In this document: positions 53,215 through 62,705 of the stretch, piece after piece | Layout of the letters: each line of letters begins with the position of its first letter | Position numbering within the stretch: position 1 is the stretch's first letter | Source of the DNA: Curvibacter lanceolatus ATCC 14669 | GTDB taxonomy: Bacteria; Pseudomonadota; Gammaproteobacteria; Burkholderiales; Burkholderiaceae_C | Direction of reading: 5' to 3' | Length of the DNA stretch: 64,000 bases | Assembly: GCF_000381265.1 (NCBI RefSeq) | Contig: NZ_KB906268.1 | Coordinates: forward strand, 62,001-126,000 | Position numbers and translations under genes: made by a program | The notes under the pieces: model-generated | What the model was told of the DNA's origin: nothing | The model's input: only the letters and a program-made list of their open reading frames with translations | Databases searched by the model: none

Positions 53215-53425
53215 CCCTACTGTATGTCAAGCTCAGAGTCGCGCGCATTTTCTTGGCAAGGATCAAGCCTCCTGCTGGCATTTGCGACAATGAGCAGTGC
53301 TCTCGAGTAACACTTTGACACATAAACCTGAGTAGAGCCTGAGTTTTCCTCGTCCGGCCGCAGTGCTTAGCCCCTTAATCACAATCCGCCTTGCAGACAG
53401 TCCCCGGGTTCAAAATCGACTGTGT

Positions 53426-53806
53426 TCACGGCACCACTGTGATGCATCCGGCATCGGTGGCAGCGATCAGATAGCCTCGTGGATCGTAGCCCATCACCTG
53501 GTAGCAATAGGTTTGGTTGACATAGACCGAGTTGTCGATCAGGGATGTTGAATTCACGGTGGTCAGCCGGTAACCATCGCGGAGCACATCGAAGCTGGCC
53601 ACCCCGGGGTGGTCGCTCCAGCCCACCTGGATCGATTGCGGACCCACTCGGGTCAGGGCCAGGTTCAGCGGGTCCACCGGGGGCGGTCCGCCCGAAACGA
53701 CGACATCGGCGCCGCCACCGCAGCCGACGAGTCCGGCCGTGATCACCAGGGCTATCGCGCCGCGCGCCAGCCAACGGCGGGACAGGGGGGTGTGGGAGTG
53801 CTGCAT
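53426..53806 (-). CDS. Lipoprotein with fibronectin-III-like domain
   Basis: The protein is 126 residues. The signal has a lipobox (VITAGLVGC) followed by GGGADVVV. The mature part (QSIQVGWSDHPGVASFDVLR, then GYRLTTVNS and TYCYQVMGYDPRG) has the Trp/Tyr pattern of an Fn3 domain and two Cys. It lies 10 bp after the 53817-54518 gene on the same strand. It is probably surface or periplasm facing. Function unknown. Confidence 0.6.
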   Translation of the reverse strand: MQHSHTPLSRRWLARGAIALVITAGLVGCGGGADVVVSGGPPPVDPLNLALTRVGPQSIQVGWSDHPGVASFDVLRDGYRLTTVNSTSLIDNSVYVNQTYCYQVMGYDPRGYLIAATDAGCITVVP

Positions 53807-53816
53807 CTGGGGCTCC

Positions 53817-54518
53817 TCAGGGCGCGGTGAACGGGCTGGAGGTGACGCTGGGCTGCGAGGTGCTCAGGTAGAACAGCGGCGCTGCGTTGGTGGCGCCAGG
53901 CTGATCGATGCGCAGTTCCAGGAATCGGTCAGCCGCGTTGGCAACAGTCAACTTGGCCATGGAGGCGGCGGCAGGCATCGCATCGCTGCGCAGGACGCCA
54001 GTGGTGCCCCGCAGGTCAGTGCCGGCTGGCTGCTGGTTGAGTTGCACCCAGGCCACGCGCAGCAGCCCAGCGGCCACCGGGGCCTTGACCTCCAGGCGGA
54101 TGGATTCACGCTGGGTGAAGCCCTGGCCGCCGTCGCTGACGACGGTCTCACTCTGGCTCACGGGCAGATCAATGGCTGTGCTACCGACCACCAGGCGAAA
54201 CGCCTGCACTGCGCCCGTATAGCGGCCCACGTAGGCGTCCGGATCGGAGTCGGGCACGCTGTCATCGTAGCGAGCCTGGAACGACCAGGTGCCCGAGGCA
54301 AGGTCAGCGCGGGTGAATGGCAGGTTGGCTGGCAAGGCCGCCAGTTGGTCCGCTGTTGGTGGCTTGAAGTGGCCGCCGCCAGACAGGGCGAACGACGCGG
54401 CGTTGCAGGCCAGGGGCTGGTACAGAAGGGATGCCAGGGCCAGCGCTGCAGGCGAGAGCATGGCAGCCAACAGGGAGCGGCGCACTGGGCGCTGTGGAGG
54501 GCATGAATGAAGAGGCAT
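53817..54518 (-). CDS. Exported hypothetical protein
   Basis: The protein is about 233 residues from MPLHSCPPQRPVRRSLLAAM, with GGAAAG upstream. A longer frame to 54611 has no signal. The signal region is LLAAMLSPAALALASLL and the mature part is beta-rich (FQARYDDSVPDSDPDAYVGR). No family recognised. It is the first gene of a two-gene unit with the Fn3 lipoprotein. Confidence 0.55.
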   Translation of the reverse strand: MPLHSCPPQRPVRRSLLAAMLSPAALALASLLYQPLACNAASFALSGGGHFKPPTADQLAALPANLPFTRADLASGTWSFQARYDDSVPDSDPDAYVGRYTGAVQAFRLVVGSTAIDLPVSQSETVVSDGGQGFTQRESIRLEVKAPVAAGLLRVAWVQLNQQPAGTDLRGTTGVLRSDAMPAAASMAKLTVANAADRFLELRIDQPGATNAAPLFYLSTSQPSVTSSPFTAP

Positions 54519-55340
54519 CGTGCTTTCCAAAAACACCCAAGCGGGTGGTAGTGAACTCAACGAATACCTCTTGCGGCGTGCTGACGCCCGACACAAAAAG
54601 TAGCAAATCAACCTGTCCGCCGTGTATCCAGCTGGGCTCGGGCGGCACGGAACATTTGGGTCTCAGCGATACCGAGGTGATACCGACCATGGTGGATCGG
54701 CGCGCTGAGCGCGGTCAAGGCCTTTGAGGTCGTTCTTGCGTCTGCGGCCTGGCCAGACGTGCTGCCGTTCACCTGCCTTTGCGGTTCCGTCGCCTTTCAG
54801 ATCGGAGGCCTCCAAACGGATCAACCACCTGGCGGGGGAGCTTCGAGCCCCCTGAGTTCAAACGCGCGAGGACTCGACAGCTGGCCCGCCGAGGGCCAGG
54901 AATACAAAACTCAGTGAACAAAGTACAAGACTCGATGCGAATCGACATCGACAACACCAATCGGCACGAATCGCCAGTGGCAGTTTCAGGGCAAAGGTGG
55001 GCCCAGAGCCTGTTACAAACCGCCCTACTCGCCTCTTACATATAATTTTTACTTGGCGATAATTATAGTTATCGACAGTACATAAATTAGAATTGGGCTT
55101 TTGGGGGTAGGGCGCGGGAGAAACCGTGCACAACAGAGAGGTTGTGTGCGACTTGGGGGCTGTCCGGCCGTGCCGGATGGTCAAAACGGCGGCCGGCAAA
55201 ACGGCAGCCTCAATCGCCTGTCGGTCGAGCCTGGTCCGCGGACCTTCCAATTCAAGTGCTTGGCCAGCCGCCTGGCTTGGCCAAGCGAACGGCACCGGCT
55301 TGCAAGCAAGCATCCCCTGTAGGAGAGGCTGCGTTGAACC
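54519..55340. other. Non-coding 820-bp stretch before the recombinase gene
   Basis: No credible gene. It contains a GC-rich hairpin near 54834-54855 (GGGGGAGCTTCGAGCCCCCT), an AT-rich dyad CGATAA-N6-TTATCG at 55057-55074, an inverted repeat CACAAC/GTTGTG near 55125-55145, and nested CTTGGCCA repeats near 55260-55290. The last two could belong to a recombination site or leader of the recombinase gene. Confidence 0.4.
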
Positions 55341-57833
55341 ATGAATGAAGAGACTAGCAAGGAATCCGGGTTCTTACAGGCCAGGCCCGAGGCGTTGGGC
55401 CCGCAGCACCCGGCGCAGAACCTCGGCGATGTCGGACATTCTTCACGGGCTTCGCGCCAATTCACCACCGTCGTGATCGATGAGGAGCCGCAGGTCGCCC
55501 CCGAGCCAGGTAAGCCCGACAAGCCCAAGCGTCGGCGAGGCCGGCCACCGGGTGCCAAGACCCAGGTGGCTCACGAGCACGTGACGGCCGATGAGTTCGC
55601 CGTCCTGCGCGCCGTCGCCCAGGGCATGGACATTGCCGCGGCCGCTCGACAATTCCTGCGCTGGCCAGGTCGGGCCCCCGAGCGGCCGGACCTGCTGCAG
55701 ATCTACAGCGAATTGCTGAGCCGTGTCGAAGCCGGGGCGCAGGCGTTTCTGGATTCCAAGCGGGCCAGGCGCATGGTTCGTGACCTGCTCAACCACCAGA
55801 CCGTGGTGCCAGAGGCGACAGTGCCCGTGGCGGCTGGGTCCGCAGAGGCCCACCCGTCCGCCCACGTTGATGAGGACGCGCCCCTACCCGTGATACCCCC
55901 CTCGCCGCTCAACCTCCCCCGAAAACCCTCACGTCTGACGCTGGAGGAGTTTTCTGCCCAGTTCGATGAGGACATGTACAGCGAGGCCGAGTTGATTGAG
56001 CTATACGAGGAGGCGTATTCCGATGAGCGTGAGGCGTCTGTCTCTGAAGCTGTGCCTCAGTCCCTGGTCGAGTTGGACATTGAGCAACTGCTCAGTGCGG
56101 AACCCACGCCCACGCCATCCCACGATTCCGGGGTAGCCGCTGGGGAGACGGCCAACCAGGCCGTGTTCGCCGAGGCCTTGGCCGCAAAGTCACTTTCACA
56201 GCGCGTGGAGATCCAGCTCGCCGCGATCAAATGGCTCGAAGAACGGCTGGGCAAGCGCCCTGTACGCAATCATCAGGTCAGCCAGTGGGTCAAACTCGAC
56301 AGTGCTCAACGCCAGGCCTTGCGTGAGGTGGGCGTTGTGAGTCTGGGCGACCTGGTGGACTGGATGTCGCTGCAGGGTGAGCGTTGGGTCAAAAAGTTGC
56401 CAGGCTATGGGGTGTCCCGGGGTCGCAGTCTGGTGCAGTGGCTCAGCCGTTGGCCCATAGAGCCAAGACAAGGCTTAAAGCCGCTGCCGTTTTTGCAGGG
56501 AAAATCGACCCAATCGACGGGGCGTGCGTTGTCCGCCGTCGCGGGCACCGAGATAGGGGCCGGCGGGGGGCTTGCGCCGCTCATGGCCATGGACTGGCCG
56601 GTGTCGCTCAATGGTGCCTCCGGAGAGTTTCGCAGCCCAAGCGCCAACAGCCTTTCCGCTCACAACGATCAGGAGGCCGTGCACGCGTGGTTTCGTCTGC
56701 TCAAGGACAAGTCGCCCCACACTCAGGCGGCCTACCGTCGCGCCATCGAGCGATTGATTCTCTGGGCCGTGCATGAGCGTGGACTGGCCCTCTCCTCCCT
56801 GACTGAGCTGGACATGCAGGACTTCAAGGAGTTCCTGTGCCACCCTCCTTTGCACTGGGTTCAGGAACCCAAGGCTGATCGCGGACGCGAGGCCAGAACA
56901 TGGAGACCGCTCAAGGGTCCGCTGAACCAGGTCAGCTTGAACGTGACCTTTGCGGCGGTCAGTGCGATGTACGCCCACTGGATGGAGTCACGCTACACCA
57001 CCCTCAATCCCGCCCGAAAACTCATCGGCAAGCGAACCGATGAGTTGTCCATGGATGTGAGGCGCTCGTTCACGGACCAAGACCGGGAGGTGATCACCCG
57101 GACCTTCGGCAAGATGTCCGATACCCCGGCCAAACGGCGCCTACGGGCCATCCTCCTGTTGTTGGAGATGGGGGGATTGCGCCGAGAGGAAGCTTGCAAG
57201 GCGACCTGGGGCCAGGTGCAGCCCGTGCGAATCGATGGCCGGCTCACCAATGACATGTGCATCGAGGTCGTGGGCAAGGGCAATCGTCAGCGCTTTGTGC
57301 CGCTGCATGACGACGTGGTGGAGGCCTTGCGCGAGCACATGAAGGACCGAAAGGCGCTCATGGAACAGCGCAAGATGCTTCAGTTCAAGTCCATTCCCGA
57401 CAACGAACAGCCGCTGCTTGGGGTGCTCGATGACCGTTGGATCTTGGCGCAAGACAAGCAGCTGGCAAGGCGGAGGGTGTCGGATGCACCGGACATCCTT
57501 CCCATGGATGCCAGGGGGGTGCCCAAGTTCACCGTCAACAAGAACGGGTCGCTGTCGGTGCAGTCGATCTATCAGATCCTGAAGGATTTCTTCAGCGACT
57601 GCTCGGAGATGGCGGGCGAGAGCGTGACGGATAAGCGGGCGATTTTCAGGAGGGCATCAACCCACTGGCTTCGCCACACCTTCGCACACCATTTGCTCAA
57701 GGAGACCGATCGAGATCTTGCCCTTGTACAGACTGTGCTGGGTCACAAGTCGATCACCACCACGGCGATCTATGTGAAGGCAGATCTGGAAGAGCGGGTG
57801 AAGGGGGTAAAGAAGCTGCGTGGCAGCGTGTAG
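55341..57833 (+). CDS. Large tyrosine recombinase with AT-hook
   Basis: The protein is 830 residues, about twice a normal phage integrase. The N-terminal half contains an AT-hook-like KRRRGRPPGAK and a DUF3701-like region. A SAM-like core-binding domain follows (HAWFRLLKDKSPHTQAAYRR). The catalytic domain has R614 (GLRREEA), H775 and R778 (THWLRHTFAHHLL), H802 (LGHKSITTT) and nucleophile Y811. All catalytic residues are present. Such long integrases occur in plasmids and genomic islands of Burkholderiales. Its target site is not known. Confidence 0.88.
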   Translation: MNEETSKESGFLQARPEALGPQHPAQNLGDVGHSSRASRQFTTVVIDEEPQVAPEPGKPDKPKRRRGRPPGAKTQVAHEHVTADEFAVLRAVAQGMDIAAAARQFLRWPGRAPERPDLLQIYSELLSRVEAGAQAFLDSKRARRMVRDLLNHQTVVPEATVPVAAGSAEAHPSAHVDEDAPLPVIPPSPLNLPRKPSRLTLEEFSAQFDEDMYSEAELIELYEEAYSDEREASVSEAVPQSLVELDIEQLLSAEPTPTPSHDSGVAAGETANQAVFAEALAAKSLSQRVEIQLAAIKWLEERLGKRPVRNHQVSQWVKLDSAQRQALREVGVVSLGDLVDWMSLQGERWVKKLPGYGVSRGRSLVQWLSRWPIEPRQGLKPLPFLQGKSTQSTGRALSAVAGTEIGAGGGLAPLMAMDWPVSLNGASGEFRSPSANSLSAHNDQEAVHAWFRLLKDKSPHTQAAYRRAIERLILWAVHERGLALSSLTELDMQDFKEFLCHPPLHWVQEPKADRGREARTWRPLKGPLNQVSLNVTFAAVSAMYAHWMESRYTTLNPARKLIGKRTDELSMDVRRSFTDQDREVITRTFGKMSDTPAKRRLRAILLLLEMGGLRREEACKATWGQVQPVRIDGRLTNDMCIEVVGKGNRQRFVPLHDDVVEALREHMKDRKALMEQRKMLQFKSIPDNEQPLLGVLDDRWILAQDKQLARRRVSDAPDILPMDARGVPKFTVNKNGSLSVQSIYQILKDFFSDCSEMAGESVTDKRAIFRRASTHWLRHTFAHHLLKETDRDLALVQTVLGHKSITTTAIYVKADLEERVKGVKKLRGSV

Positions 57834-58010
57834 TGCGCAGCCAATCCGGTCTCTACGCCGAGTGGACCTGACAGCGATAAGACTTTGTGGAAGCTGCGTT
57901 CCCAAAGGTCTCCAAGCAATTGGATCGCCAGGCGATGTGCCACCAGGTGTGCACGAGTTCGAGGTCGCCAGCGACTTCGAGGTTGCCTGACAGGTTGGCT
58001 TAAACTTCTT

Positions 58011-58061
58011 GTTCATTTATCATTCGTGTTCATTTTTATTGAACAAGCTCATTAAATGAAC
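58011..58061. promoter_or_regulatory. Symmetric four-half-site operator of the abiE operon
   Basis: GTTCA occurs at 58011 and 58028, and TGAAC at 58040 and 58057. The 51 bp have two-fold symmetry about 58036, with outer arms GTTCATTTA/TAAATGAAC. The last half-site contains the AbiEi ATG. AbiEi proteins are known to repress their operon through inverted repeats, so this is the probable binding site. Confidence 0.7.
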
Positions 58062-59072
58062 GGCGACAGCATTCTCACCAAGGCGATGGAGGCCACGAGC
58101 CCTCCCTTGAGCTGGAGCATTTGTGAGCATGAAGCTCTCGGATCAACAGCCGATGCTGTGCTCGACCTGCGAATCAATGAAGGGTCTGTCCATCGGTTCA
58201 CGGTAGAAGTGAAAGCCGTTGTCCGCATCGAAACCCTGAAGGCACAAGAGGCCAAGCGTTCAAAGAACTCCCGTCATCCGCGTAGGCTGCTTGTCGTACC
58301 CTACCTCTCAAAGCACAATGCCGACCTTTTTCTTGAGGCTGGGTTGAACTTCATAGACACAGCAGGCAACGCATTCATTGACGTTCCTGGCTGCTACGTC
58401 TTTATATCTGGTAAGCAAAGGCGTGAACAAGAGCCAACGAGCTCTGGACACGAGGTTATGGGATCGGCAAGCGGATTACGGGTCGTTTTCACTTTGCTGA
58501 CAGAACCCGACATGCCGGGAAGCCCGATACGAGACATCGCCACGAAGGCGGGGGTCTCACTAGGATCGGCAGCCAAGGCGATGGAAGGCCTTCGACGCCT
58601 GGGCCACTTGAGCCCTGGCGACAGCAAAAGCCGTAGGCTGCTTGCCGCTGACACCCTGCGGACGGAGTGGGTGCGCAACTACCCCATTACACTGAGAAAA
58701 AAGCTCAGGCCTCAGCGGTACACACCTCAAGCCAGAACGTGGTGGAAGAATTCCGAACTGCAGCCTGAAGAAGCTGTCTGGGGGGGCGAGGTCGGCGCCG
58801 CTCTCAAAACTTCATACCTCCAACCTGAACTCGCTACCGTCTACTGCTGGAAGGACCGAGGGAAGTTGTTGATGAAGCATCGCCTGCGACCTGATCCCAA
58901 TGGAACGGTTGAAATCCTAGACGCCTTTTGGGCACCTCTCACTTCAAGCGCCGAACCGATCGCACCTTTGCTGCTGATCTATGCGGATCTCATGACCAGC
59001 CTGGATAGCCGCAATCGTGAAGTGGCGCGCATGCTTGAAAATGACATTTTCGATGCTAAAACGACTTCCTGA
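58056..59072 (+). CDS. abiEi: Type IV antitoxin, AbiEi family
   Basis: The protein is 338 residues. The N-terminal half resembles an endonuclease-like fold (HRFTVEVKAVVRIETLKAQE, RRLLVVPYLSKHNADLF). A winged helix follows (PIRDIATKAGVSLGSAAKAM, EGLRRLGHL), and a C-terminal AbiEi-type domain. It should repress the operon and neutralise the nucleotidyltransferase toxin encoded next. Its end overlaps the toxin gene. The divergence from Streptococcus AbiEi is large, so the exact subfamily is open. Confidence 0.75.
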   Translation: MNGDSILTKAMEATSPPLSWSICEHEALGSTADAVLDLRINEGSVHRFTVEVKAVVRIETLKAQEAKRSKNSRHPRRLLVVPYLSKHNADLFLEAGLNFIDTAGNAFIDVPGCYVFISGKQRREQEPTSSGHEVMGSASGLRVVFTLLTEPDMPGSPIRDIATKAGVSLGSAAKAMEGLRRLGHLSPGDSKSRRLLAADTLRTEWVRNYPITLRKKLRPQRYTPQARTWWKNSELQPEEAVWGGEVGAALKTSYLQPELATVYCWKDRGKLLMKHRLRPDPNGTVEILDAFWAPLTSSAEPIAPLLLIYADLMTSLDSRNREVARMLENDIFDAKTTS

Positions 59073-59922
59073 TCGCGATATTGATCCCACGCTGCGTGCG
59101 ATCCTAAAGCAGGCGTGCATAGCCACCGAGGCCCTGGAACTCCCGTTCTTTGTGGGCGGCGCCATGGCTCGGGACATCACCTTTGTCCACGTATTCGGAC
59201 AGGAGGTTAAACGTGCAACACGTGACGTGGACCTTGGGATCTACCTTGATGGATGGGAACGCTTTGAGCAACTGAAGAATGTTCTTATTGGTACAGGTAT
59301 GTTCCACGCGGTAGATGGAACGCCCCACAGGCTACATTACGAGCGGCAAAACGGAGTACCTCTGGATCTGATCCCGTTTGGTCAAATCGAGCATCCGGCA
59401 GGCGAGATTGCGTGGCCTCCAGGCAATGATGTGGTGCTAAACGTGGCAGGGTTCGAAGACGCGTTTCATAGTGCCCTGACGGTCGACCTAGGTGAGGAGC
59501 TAGTAGTCAAGACGTGCTCCCTTCCTTCTCTGGCTGTGCTCAAGCTCATCGCATGGTGTGATCGAAGGAAGCTTACTGGCAAAGACGCAACAGATCTGCT
59601 GTTCATCGCGCAGCACTACGCCGCGGCTGACAACATGGATCGACTCTATGAGCAAGAGTCGGAGCTGATGGCGGCTGCTGGATACGACCCAGACCTAGCA
59701 GGCGCCTTTCTACTTGGCAAGGACGCCGCTCTCCAGTCGGGACGCGACACGGCGGCGAAGGCCAAAGAGATCCTTGAAAACGAGGGGTTACTACAAGAAC
59801 TTAGCGACCAGATCGTGCGAGCAAAAGCAGCGATCCACAGCAGCGAGGACGTTCGAAGGGAAATACAGTCCCTAGATGGTTTCAGCGAAGCATTCCTCAA
59901 TCAACTGAGGGTGACCGGCTGA
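59041..59922 (+). CDS. abiEii: Nucleotidyltransferase toxin, AbiEii family
   Basis: The protein is about 293 residues. ATG 59041 or 59053 may be the start; both overlap the antitoxin gene. The nucleotidyltransferase signature is FFVGGAMARDITFVHVFG followed by KRATRDVDLGIYLDG, with Asp-x-Asp as metal ligands. Later come GVPLDLIPFG and VLKLIAWCDRRKLTGKDATD, also typical of AbiEii/AbiGii. These toxins modify tRNA or otherwise stop growth and can give abortive phage resistance. Activity here is inferred. Confidence 0.8.
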   Translation: MTFSMLKRLPDRDIDPTLRAILKQACIATEALELPFFVGGAMARDITFVHVFGQEVKRATRDVDLGIYLDGWERFEQLKNVLIGTGMFHAVDGTPHRLHYERQNGVPLDLIPFGQIEHPAGEIAWPPGNDVVLNVAGFEDAFHSALTVDLGEELVVKTCSLPSLAVLKLIAWCDRRKLTGKDATDLLFIAQHYAAADNMDRLYEQESELMAAAGYDPDLAGAFLLGKDAALQSGRDTAAKAKEILENEGLLQELSDQIVRAKAAIHSSEDVRREIQSLDGFSEAFLNQLRVTG

Positions 59923-60108
59923 TAGAAGTGCGGAAGAATGTGCTGCTGCTTCGGGCCCGTGAGCATGGGCGGGCGCGGATTTGCTTCGGCCTCAGCGGCT
60001 GCAGCTTGCGCCTGAGCCCAGCGCCTCGAGGTGTTCTGGCCGCGCTAGCTGCGCCATTTCAAAGTCATCTGTCATGCTGTGCTGGTGGCAAGCCACTCCT
60101 CTAGGTAG

Positions 60109-60138
60109 TTGACAGCGTTAGCTGCTTTTGCTTACGAT
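60109..60138 (+). promoter_or_regulatory. Candidate sigma-70 promoter
   Basis: TTGACA and TACGAT are separated by 18 bp, about 180 bp upstream of the 60316 gene. The leader then contains a 7-bp inverted repeat (CCGGCTC/GAGCCGG, 60244-60274). The rest of 59923-60315 shows no gene. Confidence 0.45.
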
Positions 60139-60315
60139 TCTTATGCGGTTCAAGCCGAACCGTGGGCAAGTTGGCGCCCGTCAGTGCACGCACCGGATCC
60201 TGTCCGGCATGGCAAAGCCAGTTGGATTGCGAAATTTCTTTCCCCGGCTCGATGACCTCCACTTGGAGAGCCGGACAACGCGTGCCGTCCCTCGATGCTC
60301 TCCAGGAGTTCATCA

Positions 60316-60786
60316 ATGACAGCTACTGCTGCGCCGTCGGCGCAATCCGCCTCCCCTCAAGACCTGCAGGCTACGGCCGCATCCCTCTGGACGTTCATCC
60401 ATCTCAAGGTACCACGCTTCACCTCGGAGGCCGCGCTCAAGGTCGTCGAAGGCCTTCAACCTCAGCCTGACGAAGACCCCAAAGCACTGGCCAAGCGACT
60501 GCGCAAGGGGCTGAGCGATGCGGGCGTATCGCTCAAGCACACGGCAGCGCTCGATGCGGCGTCTCGCATCCTTGGCCGCACCAGCTGGCACGCTCTCAAC
60601 CGGGAGCCCGCTGCTCCGAAACTCAAGTTGCAGATGGTCGTTCAGACCCCCGAAGAGCAGTTTTCGAGTTGGCACGAGCTCGCGCCACGGTTGGCCGAAT
60701 GGCTTGATGCCTGGCAGCAATTCAAGCACACCAAGGTTTTCGAGGTCAACACACATCACGGGGTCTCCTCGTTTTCAGTGCAATAA
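60316..60786 (+). CDS. Plasmid-type small protein, glyoxalase-superfamily-like
   Basis: The protein is about 156 residues from MTATAAPSAQSASPQDLQAT, with AGGAG upstream. The segment PKALAKRLRKGLSDAGVSLK followed by ALDAASRILGRTSWHALNRE matches the short helical domain annotated as glyoxalase superfamily protein in many plasmids and ICEs. No metal-binding glyoxalase residues are evident. The end may be truncated. Function unknown. Confidence 0.6.
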   Translation: MTATAAPSAQSASPQDLQATAASLWTFIHLKVPRFTSEAALKVVEGLQPQPDEDPKALAKRLRKGLSDAGVSLKHTAALDAASRILGRTSWHALNREPAAPKLKLQMVVQTPEEQFSSWHELAPRLAEWLDAWQQFKHTKVFEVNTHHGVSSFSVQ

Positions 60787-60902
60787 GTGACGGTACGAAA
60801 AGCTAGCACTGGCGCGGAGGTGGTGTTGGTAGATCGTTGATTTCATTGACTTTCCTGTTCACTTTCAAATCTGCGATTCGTGGCGTCAAACCGTGGTCGG
60901 TT

Positions 60903-61545
60903 TCATCCATTGGTGCCAGTTATCGATGCATTTGGCCGCGAAGGCAGGATTTGGTCAGCATAGCGGTCAACCGGGAAGCGAAACACACCCCGCAAGTTGA
61001 TGCTCTCCAGCCTGGTGGGCGCAATCTTCCCGATCAGTTCCGGTGGAATGACCTGGCGGCGGTTCGACCAGCGATCCAGGACCGCCTGCATCTGTGAGGT
61101 ATTCCACGCCATCACGATGTTGGCCATCAGGCTCAACGCATCGGCCACAGCCTGCATTTCATCGACACGTTTGGCCTGCGCCGGGCTGATCCGGCCGGTA
61201 TAAATGGCGCGCTTGAGGGCGTTAACAGCCTCGCCCCGATTGAGCACCCGGCGCAACTCGTTCCTGAAAGCGTCCTTGACAAAGTAGTCAGCCAAAAACG
61301 CCGTACGCAGCAACCGCCCCAATTGCACGCCAGCCTCATAGATTGGATCGCCCTGGGCGGCAGAACCGAACCGCGCAAGAGCTGCCACCGCACTGGCATG
61401 TCCGCTCATGACCGAGGCTGCCAGGTGCACCAGACTATCCCAATGCTTTTCGATCAAAGCGACGTCGACATTGGCTTCGCACGCCGCAGCGATTTCTGCG
61501 GGCACTTTGAGGGTCGGCAGGGATTCATGTAAAAAACCGCAGAAG
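60903..61545 (-). pseudogene. tnpA: Tn3-family transposase C-terminal part
   Basis: CGFLHESLPTLKVPAEIAAA and HWDSLVHLAASVMSGHASAV lead into RVDEMQAVADALSLMANIVM and AWNTSQMQAVLDRW. The frame ends PTRLESINLRGVFRF..., the normal C-terminus of Tn3-type transposases. The N-terminal two thirds are absent. The fragment begins in the same frame directly after the kfrA stop TAA. No Tn3 inverted repeat was identified after it. Confidence 0.8.
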
Positions 61546-61550
61546 CAAGC

Positions 61551-62654
61551 TTAAGGTGTTGTTTTTGTTAGCTTTTTTACGTCTTCCTTGGTCGAATATT
61601 TGACCCCTTCGTCCAAGGTCTTTGTCGTGCTATGAGGGCCGAGTGCCGGCGCACTAAACCGCTCCAGCATGCTGGCCACTATCTGTTTTTGTGCTTCGGC
61701 AGATGAACTGGCCGTCGCCAACGCCAGTTCCAACAGCTGCTTTGTGGTGAGCAGTTCATCGACCTTGGCCTGCAACCGCTCATTCGAGGAAATGAGCTTC
61801 TGGACCTCCGCATCCTGCTCTACCAAGCGCCTGCCCAATTCCTCGGTGCGCCTTTGCGCAAACCCCAGCTCGTCCTTCAGTGGTCGCAGGCTCCGCACCT
61901 CTTCTTGAACCAAGTGCAGATCTCCTTGAGCGCGAGATAGATCGCCCAGCAGGCGCGCGTTTTCTTGAAGGGTGTGGATGGCTTCCTGCCGCTTCGCAGC
62001 CAAAGTCTCGTTCACTGTGCGCAACTCAGCTTGGTGGTATTGGACCTGCTGCTCGTGCTTGCGCTGGTCCTGTTCGCGTTGCTCCCTGGTGGCTTCCCTA
62101 AAGTGTTCCAAGGCCTGGCGGGCATGCTGGTGCTTCTCTTCCAGGGAACTGCGATGTCGCTCTTCGGCCGCGATGCGTTCCTGCAGGTCCACAACCTGCT
62201 GTGCCAGCTGCGTGCACTCCAGGGTCTTGCTGGTCAGCGCTTCGCTGGTTTTACCGTGGTTGGCCTTTTCGTCGGCCAGTGCCCGCTGGCTTTGTTCCAC
62301 CTGCTGGCGCGCGGACTGCGCCTCCGTTTTCAAGGCAGCTGCGGTCTGCTGGTGCTGGCTGATCTGCTCTGCGTGCCTGGCCTGGGCAGTCGTGACGCGC
62401 TCTTCGGCTTCCTCGTTGACCCGGGCGGCCAGGCGCCCCACCAAGTCCTGGATTGCCTCGCTCACAGCCACCTTGCTGCCGGTGGCTGCACCCTCTTCCT
62501 CTTCGATCTCCTTGAGGTAGCGATGGATCGTCCCCTTAGAGCCGGTATTTCCCAGTTCTTCCCGGACCGCATCGATGGACGGGTAGCGCCCGGCGGCCAG
62601 CAGCCTATCGCGGGCGCGCAGCACTTCCGACTTGTAGATTCCAGCTCTTGCCAT
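61551..62654 (-). CDS. kfrA: KfrA-type DNA-binding coiled-coil protein
   Basis: The protein is 367 residues. The N-terminal winged-helix domain reads MARAGIYKSEVLRARDRLLA, then GRYPSIDAVREELGNTGSKG and TIHRYLKEIEEEEG. From about residue 75 to 330 it is a continuous coiled coil. This is the plan of KfrA, a plasmid protein that represses its own gene and aids plasmid stability. A 27-bp perfect palindrome lies 25 bp upstream. The C-terminus (KKLTKTTP) abuts a Tn3 fragment, so the tail may have been altered. Confidence 0.85.
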   Translation of the reverse strand: MARAGIYKSEVLRARDRLLAAGRYPSIDAVREELGNTGSKGTIHRYLKEIEEEEGAATGSKVAVSEAIQDLVGRLAARVNEEAEERVTTAQARHAEQISQHQQTAAALKTEAQSARQQVEQSQRALADEKANHGKTSEALTSKTLECTQLAQQVVDLQERIAAEERHRSSLEEKHQHARQALEHFREATREQREQDQRKHEQQVQYHQAELRTVNETLAAKRQEAIHTLQENARLLGDLSRAQGDLHLVQEEVRSLRPLKDELGFAQRRTEELGRRLVEQDAEVQKLISSNERLQAKVDELLTTKQLLELALATASSSAEAQKQIVASMLERFSAPALGPHSTTKTLDEGVKYSTKEDVKKLTKTTP

Positions 62655-62678
62655 GGTTTGCCTGACTATTTCGTACCG

Positions 62679-62705
62679 TAGTACGTAATATGATATTACG
62701 TACTA
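62679..62705. promoter_or_regulatory. KfrA operator candidate, 27-bp perfect palindrome
   Basis: TAGTACGTAATAT, then G, then ATATTACGTACTA: 13-bp arms without mismatch. It sits 25 bp upstream of the kfrA start. A smaller CGTAC/GTACG repeat overlaps the gene-proximal side. Confidence 0.7.
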
